In this document: positions 43,325 through 55,489 of the stretch, piece after piece
How positions within the stretch are numbered: position 1 is the first letter of the stretch
Layout of the letters: every line of letters starts with the position of its first letter
Source: Atriophallophorus winterbourni
Lineage: Eukaryota > Platyhelminthes > Trematoda > Plagiorchiida > Microphallidae
NCBI GenBank assembly: GCA_013407085.1
Contig: JACCGJ010013494.1
Location: 35,169 to 99,168, forward strand
DNA length: 64,000 nt
Reading direction: 5' to 3'
Translations under genes and position numbers: made by a program
Notes under the pieces: model-generated
Told to the model about the DNA's origin: nothing
The model's database searches: none
What the model saw: only the letters and a program-made list of their open reading frames with translations

Positions 43325-45600
43325 AATTTTATGGTAGAAAAAGCATTAGGCTTAACAATAACCATAAGATGATAAGGTATATGAATTATATAAAAAATAT
43401 ATAAAATATCTCATAAATCAATAGGGACACTCGCATACCACTCATAAACTCATCGAGTTTGGAAGCGAAAACCTCAACAGATTCTGATCGTGTGGTGTCT
43501 TCAGGCAAATACTTACCGAGAAACAATTACGACGTATATCCAATCGAGAACTCGGAATGCTTAAAGCCTTTAAATTTGTTCGTTTTCGAGTAAGGTCATT
43601 GAGTTTTAGCAAGTGTTTAAGGGGATGGTTTAGAGAATGCAGGATTTTGAAGGTCAACATAAGGTCACTACGTATTTGCCGTTGGGTAAAGTCATGTAGG
43701 TTCAGTTTTAACATTCGCTCTGTGAAAGGCAAATTTCTGTACCGGAAAAACAACTTTGTAGCACGATGATAAATCCTGTCGAGTAGTTCGATATCCTTCC
43801 TCAGCCATGGTGCCCTGGCTTGGATGGAATATTCCATAACAGGACGTATATAAGTGTTAATTATCCGGGGTTGGGTTTCGAGTGTAAAAATCTGGAATAT
43901 TCTTTTGAGAAGACTCAAGATACGGCAAGCTTTATTGTACACCATCCGGCAAAGATATCCAGGCTTAAGGTTAAACGAAACCCAGACACCAAGATCTATT
44001 TCTGCTGTGGTCCAGACGAGATCTTGCGTGTCAAGCTGACACGTGTTGTGCAGAGATTTTCCAAGCTGCAGCATTTTACATTTCGCAGGTTTAAATGGTA
44101 ACTCATATAACTGGGACCAACGAAATAAGATGCTTAGATCCCTTTGTAATGCAATATTCCCGTTATTCCATAAGATTCGAGCTTTTTGATTAAGATGTCA
44201 TGGTTGACTCTGTCGAAAGCTTTGGAAATATCGATGTAGCAAGCATGTACAGCCTCACCTTCGTCTAGTGCATTGGTCCAATCCTCCAACGTTGTAAGAA
44301 GGTTAGATAAACAGCAACGACCTCTTCGAAAACCGTGTTGTGCTGCGGTCCAAACGTTTTGGTTTTCAAAATATTCTCTCATGCGCGCAGTCACAATGCG
44401 TTCCATTAATTTAGAGATCTTCGGAAGTAAAGTTACCGGTCTAAAGTTTGCTGTGCCTGAACGGCTATTGCCTTTATAAATAGGAGTTATCATCCCTGCT
44501 TTCCATTGCCGTGGTATTTTTCCTTTATTTAAGCTGAGATTAAATATGCGAGTGTGAGGAGCAGTCAAAGCAACGCGACACCTGCGAAGTATGGCGGTGG
44601 TAATTTTGTCTGTGCCCGTGGACTTCTTTTCGTTTAGTTGACAAAGTTCCCGCCCAACCATGTATTCGTTGATAGTCATTTCAGTTAGTAATTTAAAATG
44701 TGGCGAACTTGACGAAACTTGATATGAGATAAAATGTTTGAGATTGAAGACAAATGAGTAAGACGTTGCTAAAGCTTCGGCAGTATCTTGGGCACCATGG
44801 GTCAATCAATTAGGTGTTAGTACAGAGAATACACCTCGCTTGATCTTTGATAGTTCATTGACTATCTTGTAGAGAAGCTTAGGATTCTTTCCCATTCTCT
44901 TAAGCATGTTCCATTGGAATTGCATGCGATCTTCTCTTACAAGAGTCGTGACTTGATTCCGTATCTTACAGAATCGCTTCCAAGTTGCTTCCGTACCGAA
45001 CTTCTTATGAGTTACCCAAGACTCTCGCTTAACAGCAAGCCATTTCTTAGTTCTATTCCGAATAACAAACTGGTTGTTGTAGCTGCATTTGTGTGGTACA
45101 AAAATCAAGTTTTCGCAAATCTTCGAATTCAGATAATTTAGAAACGAATTGTTATATGAGCCAGAATCCATTGAATCAAACTCATGAGTGTGTGCATCCC
45201 GGAGACTGATATTTAAGGATTCAAATTGTGTTTTCCTTATGAATTTCGGCTGTTCGCTCGATCGTTCCGCACTACATACATAATCAAACAAAAGCACCAC
45301 ACGATTACTCTTTCCCAGTGGTGCCAGGTATTGTATATCCGATACCGCGGTTGCCTCAGGCGTTAAGACAAGGTCAAGGATTGAGGGTTGGTCAAGACCC
45401 CGCCTGCGAGTTGGCTGGTTAACGTGATTGTGCAGTGAAGTAATTTCTATAACCTCCTTGAATTTATGTTCAATCGAATGGAGGGAGTGATCACCTCTGG
45501 AAAACAGATGCGGGAGATTAAAATCGCCAATGATCAGAAATTGCGTAGTCTGGCATCTTGTGATGTGTTGCAGGGATTCAATTAGCTTCAATGAGCTTTC
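43325..45600 (-). mobile_element. CR1-like retrotransposon, family B copy 2, with internal deletion
   Basis: The minus-strand frame 45591-44806 holds the end of the endonuclease (TTQFLIIGDFNLPHLFSRGD, PSILDLVLTPEATAVSDIQY, APLGKSNRVVLLFDYVC; SDH reads SNR) and the linker (TWKRFCKIRNQVTTLVREDR, KNPKLLYKIVNELSKI). After one in-frame stop the frame 44805-44134 gives NFRPVTLLPKISKLMERIVT, AAQHGFRRGRCCLSNLL and AVHACYIDISKAFDRVNHD. At about 44158 ESYGITG jumps to LQRDLSILFRWSQLYELPFK, so SGVPQGS and the FADD box are deleted. The C-terminus runs to 43442 and the 3' end, with AAAAGCATTAGGCTTAACAA, is near 43331. 5'-truncated inside the endonuclease. Confidence 0.88.
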
Positions 45601-46449
45601 GGAATGGAATCGCCAAATTTTAGAATAATAATATGTTATAAAGGACCTTGTGAAGTTTCATTGATTTTATTTCGAATATATCACTGCAAATAATTTGAGA
45701 GATTCTGAAAGATAAATTGAACAGTGTGAATTTTTAGAATAAGTCTCACTTGGTTGTGCGACCTCTAAAATAAATGACAAAAATATTTTTTAAAATTTTG
45801 ACATTGTTAATATGCACACCATCTTATGTTATTCGAATCTAATCATGAAATATTTCTTAAATATGGTCAGTATTTTGGAAGACGCCATTCTTATGTTTAA
45901 AAAAATTCCATATTTTCTCAATAAACTCAACCCATTGTTCTAACAAATGTGTACGCAGCGGTTCACTTTAGGGATCAGATGACGAATTTAAGTATTGAAT
46001 GCGGGGTAGAATTTGTAAGAATACTCCAATCATGTAAACATTAGATATGACAATATTATAGCTGCCCTTTTGTAGTACCTGGGATTTATCACAGGAAAAT
46101 GCAGGCAGCGGCTTCAGCTTACAAGAGAGTTTCGTACTATCAGCCACACAAAAAATACTATGAATAATACGATTGTTTTGAGTAATCATTTTGATTAATA
46201 TATTTCCATCACATTTGAAAAAAAATTGTGTTGAGTTTAGCAAACAGAATATTTTGAAAAGTGCATTGTCATAAGCATAAATCTCAAAAACTTACTGTTG
46301 CTATAATCAGGGCCTGAGGATAGGGATATGTAGATTGTTAGCGGCGAAGGAGAAATATTTTGGAAATATGTATTATTGAAATCGGAAATTACTTTGTTTA
46401 CTGAAATTGATTATGATGATACTTTTCTTTCAGTCACTGACGATTATTT
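45601..46449. other. Stretch without a recognised feature
   Basis: AT-rich; a 91-codon minus-strand frame at 45968-46243 has no recognisable motif. Confidence 0.4.
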
Positions 46450-46519
46450 ATATATATATATATATTACTATATATATATATAATATCATATATATATATT
46501 ATATATATATATATATATC
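46450..46519. repeat. Compound (TA)n microsatellite
   Basis: TA runs separated by TTACTA, ATATCA and TTA interruptions. It abuts the ribozyme-type repeat at 46519 and replaces that repeat's 5' half. Confidence 0.9.
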
Positions 46520-46815
46520 TTGGAAACAGCACGAAGCCGGTCGTGGGATAGGTGTATTGGTGGAAATGCATGCTATTTAACATGTTTTTCTTGAATGTGT
46601 GTTCGGAAGCTATCTAAATGTTTTTGATCGCATGTGATTAACAATGTTGTTCTTACCAACCTTATTCAATAGTGGCATACAAACGCAACTTGCTTATCAT
46701 TCTTCCACTGTTTCGAACGCATGCGGATCCTGACCACACTTTGCCTTCTTTACATACAAAACGAAACCAATTCTGTTGTGTGTGTGCGATAGAAATGAAT
46801 GTAAAAGATCAGTGA
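46515..46815 (+). repeat. Remains of a hammerhead-type repeat dimer, plus strand
   Basis: The first unit keeps GGAAACAGCACGAAGCCGGT, CGTGGGATAGGTGTATTGG and TGGAAATGCATGC. The second, about 229 bases on, keeps GCATGCGGATCCTGACCACA, ACGAAACCAATTCTGTTGTG and TGTGTGCGATAGAAATG, but has lost CUGAUGA and stem II. Between them ACCAACCTTATTCAATAGTG and ACAAACGCAACTTG belong to the unit backbone seen at 10.1 and 40.7 kb. Confidence 0.6.
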
Positions 46816-49800
46816 GGTTCATTTCTCTCTTATTATCGATTTTGATGACGATTTCAAATTAAACAGTGAAGTTATATTCTAGTGTGATCGGATTCACATT
46901 GTTTCACTTATATGAAATTTTTTTGAATCTTGAATGATTTTGCCTTGCTTCCGCTTAAAATTACCAATAACCAAAATCATTTATAATAATGACCAAGTTC
47001 ACTTTTTACAAATTTGATCAAATCAAAATCATTATCGAAACTTCCTTTAAACCTCAAGATATGTTTGTTGGAATCCTTGTAGCATGTATTACCTGCCATT
47101 TTTTGTTTTCCACAAATTTGTTTACGTGATGAAATTCCTACAACCTCTACATTGTTCTATCTGCTGAATTATTCCATTTTCAATATAGCGTGTTGCATAA
47201 CTACAGGTAATGTGGAAAAAGCGGTTTTCCATCTTTGTAAGTTTAACATCCGATGCTTTCTTGATTCTTTTCAGAAATCACTTTGAAAGGCACTATTTAT
47301 AAGACCGCCTTGGATATCACTGCAGGCTGCATCTTTGGCCAAAAGCACTAATTCTGGCCTACATAGTGATACTTTATGAGCATAATCGAATTTATGTTTT
47401 CAAATTTGTATCCAGCCTCTTCAAACGCAGTCAGAATCTCACGTTTCAAAAACCACATACCCGCTGAAACTTTAGTCAGACGTTTTATTTAGTCCGTGTA
47501 TGCCTTCTCTAGAACACCTATTGAGATGACTTCTAACGAAAAGTTTCGATCTTATGAGCTGAATAATAATGTGTTGATTTCAGTTTACTGGAAACCATCA
47601 ACGCTTCTGTTGTCCAAACGTACTTCAAAGACAAAATTAACCCAATTATACATTTCCGACTGAGAGTTTCCCGCTTCATATCATACTATTTATATTCCTT
47701 TTTCTAACAAGTTAGAATTAAATATGGAAGTTTTGTTTATTTAAATTATGTGATTGAAAGCTATGTTATTTTACAGCTATTTACTTCTTTTCACTAGAAA
47801 TTTATATGCCTCAACATTATGTTTGCAACAGATCTCATGGTTTCAACTTAACCATTCCACCCTCTGAATCAAATTGCCGAAGGTTCTTCTTTGCTGCCCG
47901 GTTTTGTTTTATATGGAACTCTATGCCTCCACATATCATTTGTGCATCAAGCCTGAAAATTTTATGAATAAAATTGACAAGTAAATGTCGACCAAGTCCA
48001 ACCTCGCTCCTCGGTACATAAGCTGATTTTCCATACTAAATAAACATTTTTCTGTTTTTCTATGCATAACTGATATTTTGAATCTATGGCTAGTCTAAAG
48101 TATTTGTTTTTAAGACCATTAAAACCTTGATTAACCTTGAATCAAGATGGTCTTTGAAATCTTGATTGAGGGAGAACTTTGAGTGAATACGCGTATATGA
48201 ATTTCCAGAGACGATTTGGATTGCAAAATAAATTTCTTGATAATTTCAACGAGGATGTAATGCGCGTTTTAAGTACATGGAATTAATTGATTTATCAAAA
48301 CTATTTTCAAATTCGTAACAGCTTTTGTTTCGTTTTCCAGCGATATAGCAACAATTTATGTTCAGAAGATAATAAACGAAAAGTCCGCCATCAAGGTTTT
48401 CTGGATGCTTATGAAATCTTTATTTTGGACTAGAAATGTTTGCAGTAATATATAAAAAAACTGTTTTTAGGCATTTAGACAATTGTTGTTGGCCTCATTC
48501 GGTCAAACAAACACGAGAGTTCAATCGTGACAGAATGACAGCTGCTCATGTTGAATGTTATTTTAGACAATTAGACTTTTACATTACGACCATTGTTAAA
48601 AATAAAAAGGGGCGCTTCGAATGAATAAAAAATACGAATATCGGTATGGCTTGATCCTTACTATGGATAAGTCGTTTACAAATTTCGAAAATTTCATTGT
48701 TCAAACCAAGAGCATATCAGTAACAATTTTCAAAAAGTACCGCGAGTATGCGTGCGCATAATGTCAATTATAATTATGTTGTATATTTAGTTACATTTCA
48801 GTTAAAGGTGATGCTAGTGTAATAGTTCGTTATGACCATCCATTTCTCCCGCATATAATATTGCTTGCAGATTAAACGACGCACATTCTATGCATTCATT
48901 GTTGTTTCCTCAGGATTTCAATGGATTCTTACAGAGAACTTTATTCGTCAATGGGGATATTATACTGATTCGAAGCTCGCTCGCCCGGAAGTACATTAGC
49001 AATGAGTTTAACTGAGTGCTCTCAGGTGTTTACAGAACACCGCACTCTGGCACAAAGCACGCACTATAAATTTCAACGATATTAACCATAAACCCGAAAT
49101 AATACGCTTCAGGGATAATGGTACGGAAATAGTTCAACTGGCAACCCAAAAGGAGTCAGATAAAAATGCCAGCAGCTATTTATGATAATTAACTCTTCGT
49201 TGTCATTTAAATTTGCTAAAATCAAACCGCTTGGCGAGAAATCACGAGTGAGAATACCAAGATGACAGCATTTTAGGAAACATTTGAGACATCCGCTGTA
49301 ATCGATTTCTGTGGACTTGAGTACACTTGCTCTGTGTGAATCTTTGTCATTTTGATAATAACTAATATGAAAATGGTGGTTCTCCAATTTGGCGTTTTGT
49401 TGTGGTTAACTGTTGAAGAAATATTCACTGAGGGTTAAAGACAAATTGATGGTTTCATAGGCAGAAAAGGGTGATTCATAGATTAAATGGGATTGATTAA
49501 ATGGGGTGCAATGCGAGAATTTAATATGGTGATGGATAGCTAACTCTATTTGGAATAATTTTACCGTCGTGATCCGCCTACAATCTGACCAAGTAGATCG
49601 AGTTTTTACTCATTTTCACCTAAATAACCATGTCGAGTAAAATTTGTTGAAAGGTGTTGAGACTTATCGGGTAGAAAATATTAGTTGAATAAATTTTAAA
49701 GCGATACATTAGTTCAGTCTGGCGGTAGTATTTCGCTTCTGAAATTTCATCTTAACTGATTTAAATGAAGATTAAAATTTTCAGTGATAAGTATAGTTGA

Positions 49801-50489
49801 GAAAAAGATTTGATTCATAGCAACTAATAAAATTACCTTTTAATTTAACGTTTTCGGAATGTTTATCGAGTGCTGTTAAAAAATATTTTGTTTAAAATAA
49901 AACATGTACCATAATATAAAGAGAACATTTGATTATTTTTACTTATGTACGCATAATGCAAATCACTGTGTTGATTTTTTTAATTACACTAGCAACAATG
50001 TTTTTCGAAATGACATCAGTCATATTCGATAACATTTTGCTTTAGAGGAATAGAAATAGGGCTTCTTCTTTTAGACGACCGGATCAATGGGTCAAAATTA
50101 CGTCGATGTAATAAATAGAAACGTTTCCAAAATTGATTCTTGTATCAAGTGAAAACTTGACTACGAGCGCTCATTGGAAAACACATTTCTATAATTTTGC
50201 TTCGTGCTTATGAATTACGAGGGCTCCTGATGCTATATGAGAAGCCGATGTGAAGAACTAGATTGTGGGTTAGATTTCCTCTGTGAACATTTTGTAAATG
50301 GTTATAAGTCCTTAATTATATATAAATATGTTAAAGATAGAAGATTCAATAATTTATGGTATAAAATCCTTTTAGCTATACAACACAATAGGATATTCGT
50401 ATAAGGATAATTAATATAATAATTATCGTGTGAAGTTTTTTAATGAAGTTATAGACTATCAACCTGCTTCTTATCTGTGAATGAACAAA
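46816..50489. other. 3.7 kb stretch without a recognised gene
   Basis: Apart from a CR1 tail at 48088-48145 nothing is recognised. Frames at 48436-48624 (+) and 49109-49387 (-) read plausibly but no family, start or splice context supports them. Confidence 0.4.
48088..48145 (+). mobile_element. Isolated CR1 3'-tail fragment
   Basis: GTTTTTAAGACCATTAAAAC is followed by CTTGATTAACCTTGAATCAA, matching the tail at 31890-31935. The upstream CTATGGCTAGTCTAAAG is a worn version of the CCTATGGTTGTTGTTAAG part. Very short insertion or remnant. Confidence 0.65.
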
Positions 50490-50760
50490 TCTGTGACATA
50501 AAATTACGGAAAGGAAAAAAAATGGAAAGAAATTTGGGTGCAACATGTTAGAGCAGTTTTTAGTTACGTTTCACTTCTGACACAGAAGCTCTATCAGATA
50601 AATTGATGTTAGTCAGGACAAGGGAGCTTATCTAAGTAACAGTACACCCACTAACTCAGCCTATATTAAGCCTAGGTGGCATCATATCACGTAGGCGTGA
50701 CTTGGATCAGCGGTCGATTTCTATAATAAGGTGTGTTTGCACATCAATTTAAAACAAGGG
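50490..50760 (-). repeat. Repeat related to the Penelope 3' region
   Basis: It aligns with 12120-12345 (GTTACGTTTCACTTCTGACA, CAGGACAAGGGAGCTTATCT, GGTGTGTTTGCACATC and their counterparts). No GIY-YIG coding sequence adjoins it, so this is a solitary fragment of the presumed terminal region. Confidence 0.5.
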
Positions 50761-50928
50761 AACGGCGTCCGCTACAATTACTTTCCACGGGCACGAAGTA
50801 TATATTAGCTGACCAATCAGAATCCGTTCAGGGGGCACGAATCAGAATGCGTTCATTTTTAAGCCAATCATGGCATCTGGCCGTCCTTTAAAAAGCGCTG
50901 CATAGCCTACACGCAGCATATTTTGACG

Positions 50929-52442
50929 ATGTCGCTAGTTCAAGTTTTTGCAGAAATTTTCGGAACCGTTGCCGACCCCATACAATTTGATTCCCTAGTT
51001 GAAGCAGCAGGTGCTAATTCCAGGTTTCAAAGCTCCACTGGTTCGTCGAATTACATTCGGAGCACAGCACCAAATGCCAGGTTTGTGTTAGCTCAACTTT
51101 GATAATTAGCAGATCCCGGACTTACGAATGCGTAAAAGCTGGATGACACCGGCCATCTTCCCGAGGAATTCGTCGAACTCAATCCCGTAAGATCGGATGT
51201 GGGTCAAGAATACTCATCTCAAGGTTGCCTAGTGAAATGTTTGGTGTCTCTCGAGTTTCCTTGGAGCACAACCATTCCATTAGTTTATTAATGGCTAAAT
51301 ACGAACCGACTCATGGGCTCATCTCTCTGGACGAGATGTCAACGATAATCCCTTGGTTGTTGAACAATACTCCATCGTTCAACATAAGCAATTATATTCG
51401 AACGCAGATGGGGAAATACGTCACGCCGTGTGACGTAAGAAACAATGGAAGCTGCTGGTGAGTCGCAAAACCACAAGTTCTTTATACGACTTGAGCTCCC
51501 AGCTCAATACCTCCGGCCGTTGTTCTATGGAAACTGATGCTGAGAGCAATCTCATTCATTTCATATTTATGACGAATGAACAGATAACGCTTTGCTGCCG
51601 CTTTCATCATTTCATTGGCATTTACTCAACTTTCAAGAGTTGCCGGGAAAAGTACCACTTATTCGTCATTGTTGTGGTAGATGGCTGCGGTAAGGGTATT
51701 CCTGTTTGCTTCGGATGGTTGCGGACGGAGATCACAGCGTCCATATCTTTTTTCCTACGAAAGTTTTTGGAATTCGCTAACCCTGTTAGCATTCTGTCGG
51801 TCATGATGGATGACAGCGCTGCCACTCAGGCTGCAGTGAGAGCTGAAATGCCAGCAGCACACGTGTTTCTGTGTCGTGTGCACATTATACGGAATGTTAC
51901 CAAAAGAGTATGTTCATCTTAATTACTTAACATGTTTACAGCAACCTGGTGTCTTGTTTATGGAGTGGTTCTACGTAGCCATGAGCACGCGCAACAGGTG
52001 GAGATATATTGTATCATTGAATGCAATGAATAGGTTTAACGAAACTTTATACCCACACTACGTGATCCACCGAGCCTCAATGTGGACAACAATCAGATCT
52101 CGTCGAGTTCCCACTTTGGGCCGAAGGGACAATAACTTCGTTGAAGCCACCCATCGGTCAATTAAGAGGCACAATTTGAGTGGGAACCTTTGTCCCTGGC
52201 TAGCTGTAGAAAGAACGAAGGACGTCTTCCAACACATCCTTCAGAATCGTCAGGCTGCTTTCAATCAATTGCGAATAGAGATTCGTGATTTTGTGAACGA
52301 CTGCAGCTGCAATCCGATCCCGCCCTACATGATTGCACCTTTAGGATTAACTGAAGTATCTGAAGAAACAGAATCTAACGTGGGAGTGACGATTGAAGAT
52401 GAAATAATTGTTGTCGATTTGGATGCTTCCCAGAATTTGTAA
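50929..52442 (+). pseudogene. Mutator-like (MULE) transposase gene, almost intact
   Basis: Proposed exons are 50929-51080, 51113-51434, 51503-51907 and 51942-52442. The first and third introns, 32 and 34 bases, are GT-AG and keep the frame; the join of the middle intron is less certain. Exon 2 has a zinc-binding type block (RTYECVKAG, RTQSRKIGCGSRI, LEHNHS). Exon 3 carries the DDE core: HFIGIYSTFKSCREKYHLF, VVVDGCGKGIPVCFGWLRTE, SVMMDDSAATQAAV, VFLCRVHIIRN. Exon 4 has RDNNFVEATHRSIKRHN, the probable catalytic Glu region. A TGA at 51144-51146, and Tyr where the first catalytic Asp is expected (GIYSTFKS), suggest it is inactive. A TTTAAAA box lies upstream and AATAAA follows the stop. Similar MULEs (Curupira) are known in schistosomes. 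Terminal inverted repeats were not found. Confidence 0.75.
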
Positions 52443-52966
52443 TCAATAAAAATTTATCTCTTTCCAAGCGTACTTTTAAACCGTTATTTTAATGGCATTG
52501 CCCTGATCGAGTATACCGGGTCTGCCTATGTATTATTTGCTGATAATTAGCCCTGTTATTAATGTACTTTTGCTCATGTTGACCGCTGTGTGAAGCGTCC
52601 CAGACAGCGTTAATTTGAATTGGGTTGCTGGGTGGTTACAGCAATGTTGTAGGCATAGCGACCACTGACCTAGGTCAAAACCATGCTACTGCGTTATTTG
52701 GACCAACAACAATAGCAAAATATGATGAAGAGGACAGAGGTTATGCTCTAGCCATGAACATAACTCAAGGTTAGCTACAAAGTAGTAATCAATGTAATGC
52801 TTTTAAACCAATATTATATGAACTAAAGTAATGTTTTGCTCACATTCCTGCGCACCCAACTGGTTTTTGGCAGTTTCGAGACAGTAAGATTATGTCCTGT
52901 GAGGCTTGTAACAGTGGAAACTAGGCTACAACAGGCGAGGAATCAGTCAAGCTAGAAGCTCATGTT
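52443..52966. other. 3' flank of the transposase and unrecognised sequence
   Basis: AATAAA at 52446-52451 directly after the stop would serve as a poly(A) signal. The rest shows no domain or repeat. Confidence 0.45.
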
Positions 52967-54660
52967 GTGAAATCTAGACATGGGTTTAGAAGAATACGAC
53001 GCTATCAAGTATTGCATGTCTCAGGCCATCAGCACGATCTACATTACACCACACAAACCAACCCAAGCTGTATCGATTTTTGTGCTCTGATTGTACTTTT
53101 CGTTGGCCCCGTTAACATGAAACGATCTGACGTTCGCGAAACGTGCATCTACATGAAATTCGTCAGTTGTAAGGTCAAATCTGTCACGTGTCGCAACTGT
53201 TCACACATGTGTCACGCAAAATGTAACAAATCATTGCACGGTGTATGCTACATGTGCAAAAATTGTCGAACTAAACCAGACGCAGATTTTCTGCTTGAAC
53301 AAGTGTTGAGTAAAGCAGCCTGGATGATCGAATGCTGAGCTTAGAGATCCTCATACAAACGTTGAAGGCATCGGTAGAGACTCCGGCCACCGCTCCGACA
53401 TTCTCAGTTTGCCCGTATAGGTTTCGATAAATCGGAAACCACTGACGTTAATATCAGTCAGATAAACGCTGAATCTTTGCAGATCATTCAACACGAAGGT
53501 TCAGCTGTTGCAAATGTGCCGGAGTGTCTTGAGGAGCGTTCTTTTCATCAAAAGGCCACCTTTACAAATGCGACTGTTAAAGGCATGTCTGTCAAAAATA
53601 TCCCTGGTCCGCAGAAATTTACGGCGCCAAAGCCACCGGCTCATCTGAAGGTTCAGCGAATGCCCTCAAAACCAAAAATCACGGTGCAAAATACTCCCGG
53701 TGGACGCGAGAGGTATTCGATTTAAGGCAGTTGAAACATCCAGCAACCAGCGAAAGCGAAAGACACAGTAAACATTCGCTCCATTGACTAAGCGTGATTT
53801 GCACCAACGTGAATGAAACGAGTGCCAGCTTACTAGGGGACAGGCTAAAGAACGAAAAAGAAGAGCTGAAAAGGTTGTGCGGCATCAGGGACTTGGAGCC
53901 AGTTTAACCACTATCATTGATACGGCTGAATCATAAACATACTTCATCAAATCTAGACCAGCCAAGACTGATTAAAATCACGGTCAACTCTGAGAGGGAT
54001 CTAGAAAACATCTTACTATCCGCTTTTCTCCTGCGTATGGCGCGTTCAGAGACCACTGAGAGGATCTTCGCTGATGTGGCCTAGTGGGAACGGTCCCGGA
54101 ACTCACAGCAACTAGACGAAACGAAGTTTAATTCTTTTGGGAGTCCTAGAAGCTGATGAAGCAACTGATATAGCAGTGCAGCGAAAACACGATCAGCTAC
54201 AATGGAGATTACTCTGTGCTATAATAGGCTTGCATGAAGTAGCTGTGACAGACACGTTCCAAATCCCCAAATCTACGAATTATGAGGGCATAGGTCCTAA
54301 CTCCCTTAAAATAACGTTGAGCAAGGTCAAAACGCGTTGGGAAAATGGCCGCAGACTAATGCCACGAGAAATTAGACTAAGCGCCTTGAAATTTCATAAT
54401 GGACAGATAGATGCACCACAAAGTCCAATAGAAACACAACAATGTGAATCATTAGTTTACATCTGAGAAACGAACGTAGCCGCTACCTACCTTCCCCACA
54501 CCCTATCCTTTTTGAGAAAAACAACTATGCAATGCATCTACAACAGCGCACAATGTCTCTTAAACAAAATCGGTAAACTGCGTGCAGTTTTTCTGAAATA
54601 TTTTCTACAGTTTAGTCGTGAATGAGGTACAACCAGGGTACAAACATGGGTGCGATTATA
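52967..54660 (+). pseudogene. CR1-like retrotransposon ORF1 (PHD-like finger) and start of ORF2
   Basis: The frame 52967-53338 carries a cysteine/histidine array, FVSCKVKSVTCRNCSHMCHA, KCNKSLHGVCYMCKNC, as in the PHD-type finger of CR1 ORF1 proteins. After frame changes, DQPRLIKITVNSERDLENIL and LSAFLLRMARSETTERIFAD near 53960-54070 resemble the P-x-L-V-K-I...R-D-x-x-L nucleic-acid-binding segment that closes ORF1. A basic frame follows at 54137-54466 (LKITLSKVKTRWENGRRLM). MQCIYNSAQCLLNKIGKLRA near 54520 matches the N-terminus of the CR1 endonuclease. The element stops there. Many stops. It is the only ORF1 in the window. Confidence 0.65.
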
Positions 54661-54668
54661 CGCATAAA

Positions 54669-54800
54669 TCATCGGGTGAAGTATCCCTGTAAAGGGTGGT
54701 TTGGTGTATGAATTATTTTGTAAAGTATGATAATGTCTTCTCGATCGATCATCGATAGGGAAAGTCGAACAGATTCAGGTGAGCTATCCTTTCTTATTAA
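54669..54800 (-). pseudogene. CR1-like family D C-terminal fragment, inverted
   Basis: Minus strand: SSPESVRLSLSMIDREDIII and LYKIIHTPNHPLQGYFTR, the same block as the family D copy at 31500-31610. It abuts the plus-strand ORF1/ORF2 fragment. To its right GGTAGTGGTGTGTAAG resembles the ribozyme-type repeat at 34171. Confidence 0.75.
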
Positions 54801-55139
54801 GGTAGTGGTGTGTAAGGGATGGGATGTGAGCAACACATTACTTTGGTCATCCATAAGCGCCTTGAGTGCTTGACCACGAATCACTATGTGATTCTGTGTT
54901 TTAACATCGTGGTTCATTTATTCATTTATTATCGTGGTTCATTTATTTCATTTATTCATGAAACGAGGAAAACCTTCACGCCAGATAAGACTCAAATTTT
55001 ACTCGCACGACGGTCAATTCTTGTTGACCGACAGAAATAAATACGCCGCACTTAATGTCTACCCTTAACTTCTCGGGTTTCTGTAGTAAATCACTTCGAA
55101 CACACACGCATCACCTGATTGGTTGATGTGCACTCTCGG
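54801..55139. other. Stretch without a recognised gene
   Basis: A small direct repeat, TCGTGGTTCATTTATT at about 54908 and 54932, is present. Nothing else is recognised. Confidence 0.4.
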
Positions 55140-55480
55140 GTTTCTATAGGAGGCAAACGTACAAATAACGCACGCCCAAGGGAACACGGTCAGAGTCAAT
55201 TGACACTGTGGCCTAAAAGTACATGATTAATCGGTTAAAGGTGAAGGGAAATAAAACTTATTAACTGATAGTTAAAAGGTGAATACGAATGATTTACTTT
55301 TGCATCAGTGTTAAGCACCAGATTGTGGAGATTTCTGCCCCAGCTAACTAATGGACTACCAGTTTTATAAATTTTGACTGCCTACGTATAAGCCATATTT
55401 TTCAATATCGCGTCTCAACACTTCCACATTGTTTAGATCGACGTCGGGGATATGATATGATCACGCATCTCCGGTCTGTT
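55140..55480 (-). pseudogene. Second Penelope-like remnant (end of GIY-YIG region and 3' flank)
   Basis: Bases 55360-55460 align with 12540-12690: on the minus strand VDLNNVEVLRRDIEKYGL corresponds to VNLENVVILRRSIKSYNK. Bases 55160-55240 align with 12375-12440 of the 3' flank. All frames are interrupted; the YIG part is missing. Confidence 0.55.
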
Positions 55481-55489
55481 AACGAACAC

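Noticed and set aside
49109..49387. 92-codon minus-strand frame (LTRDFSPSGLILANLNDNEE)
   Set aside because: Composition is protein-like, but it has no ATG at its start, no convincing splice sites and no family I can name.
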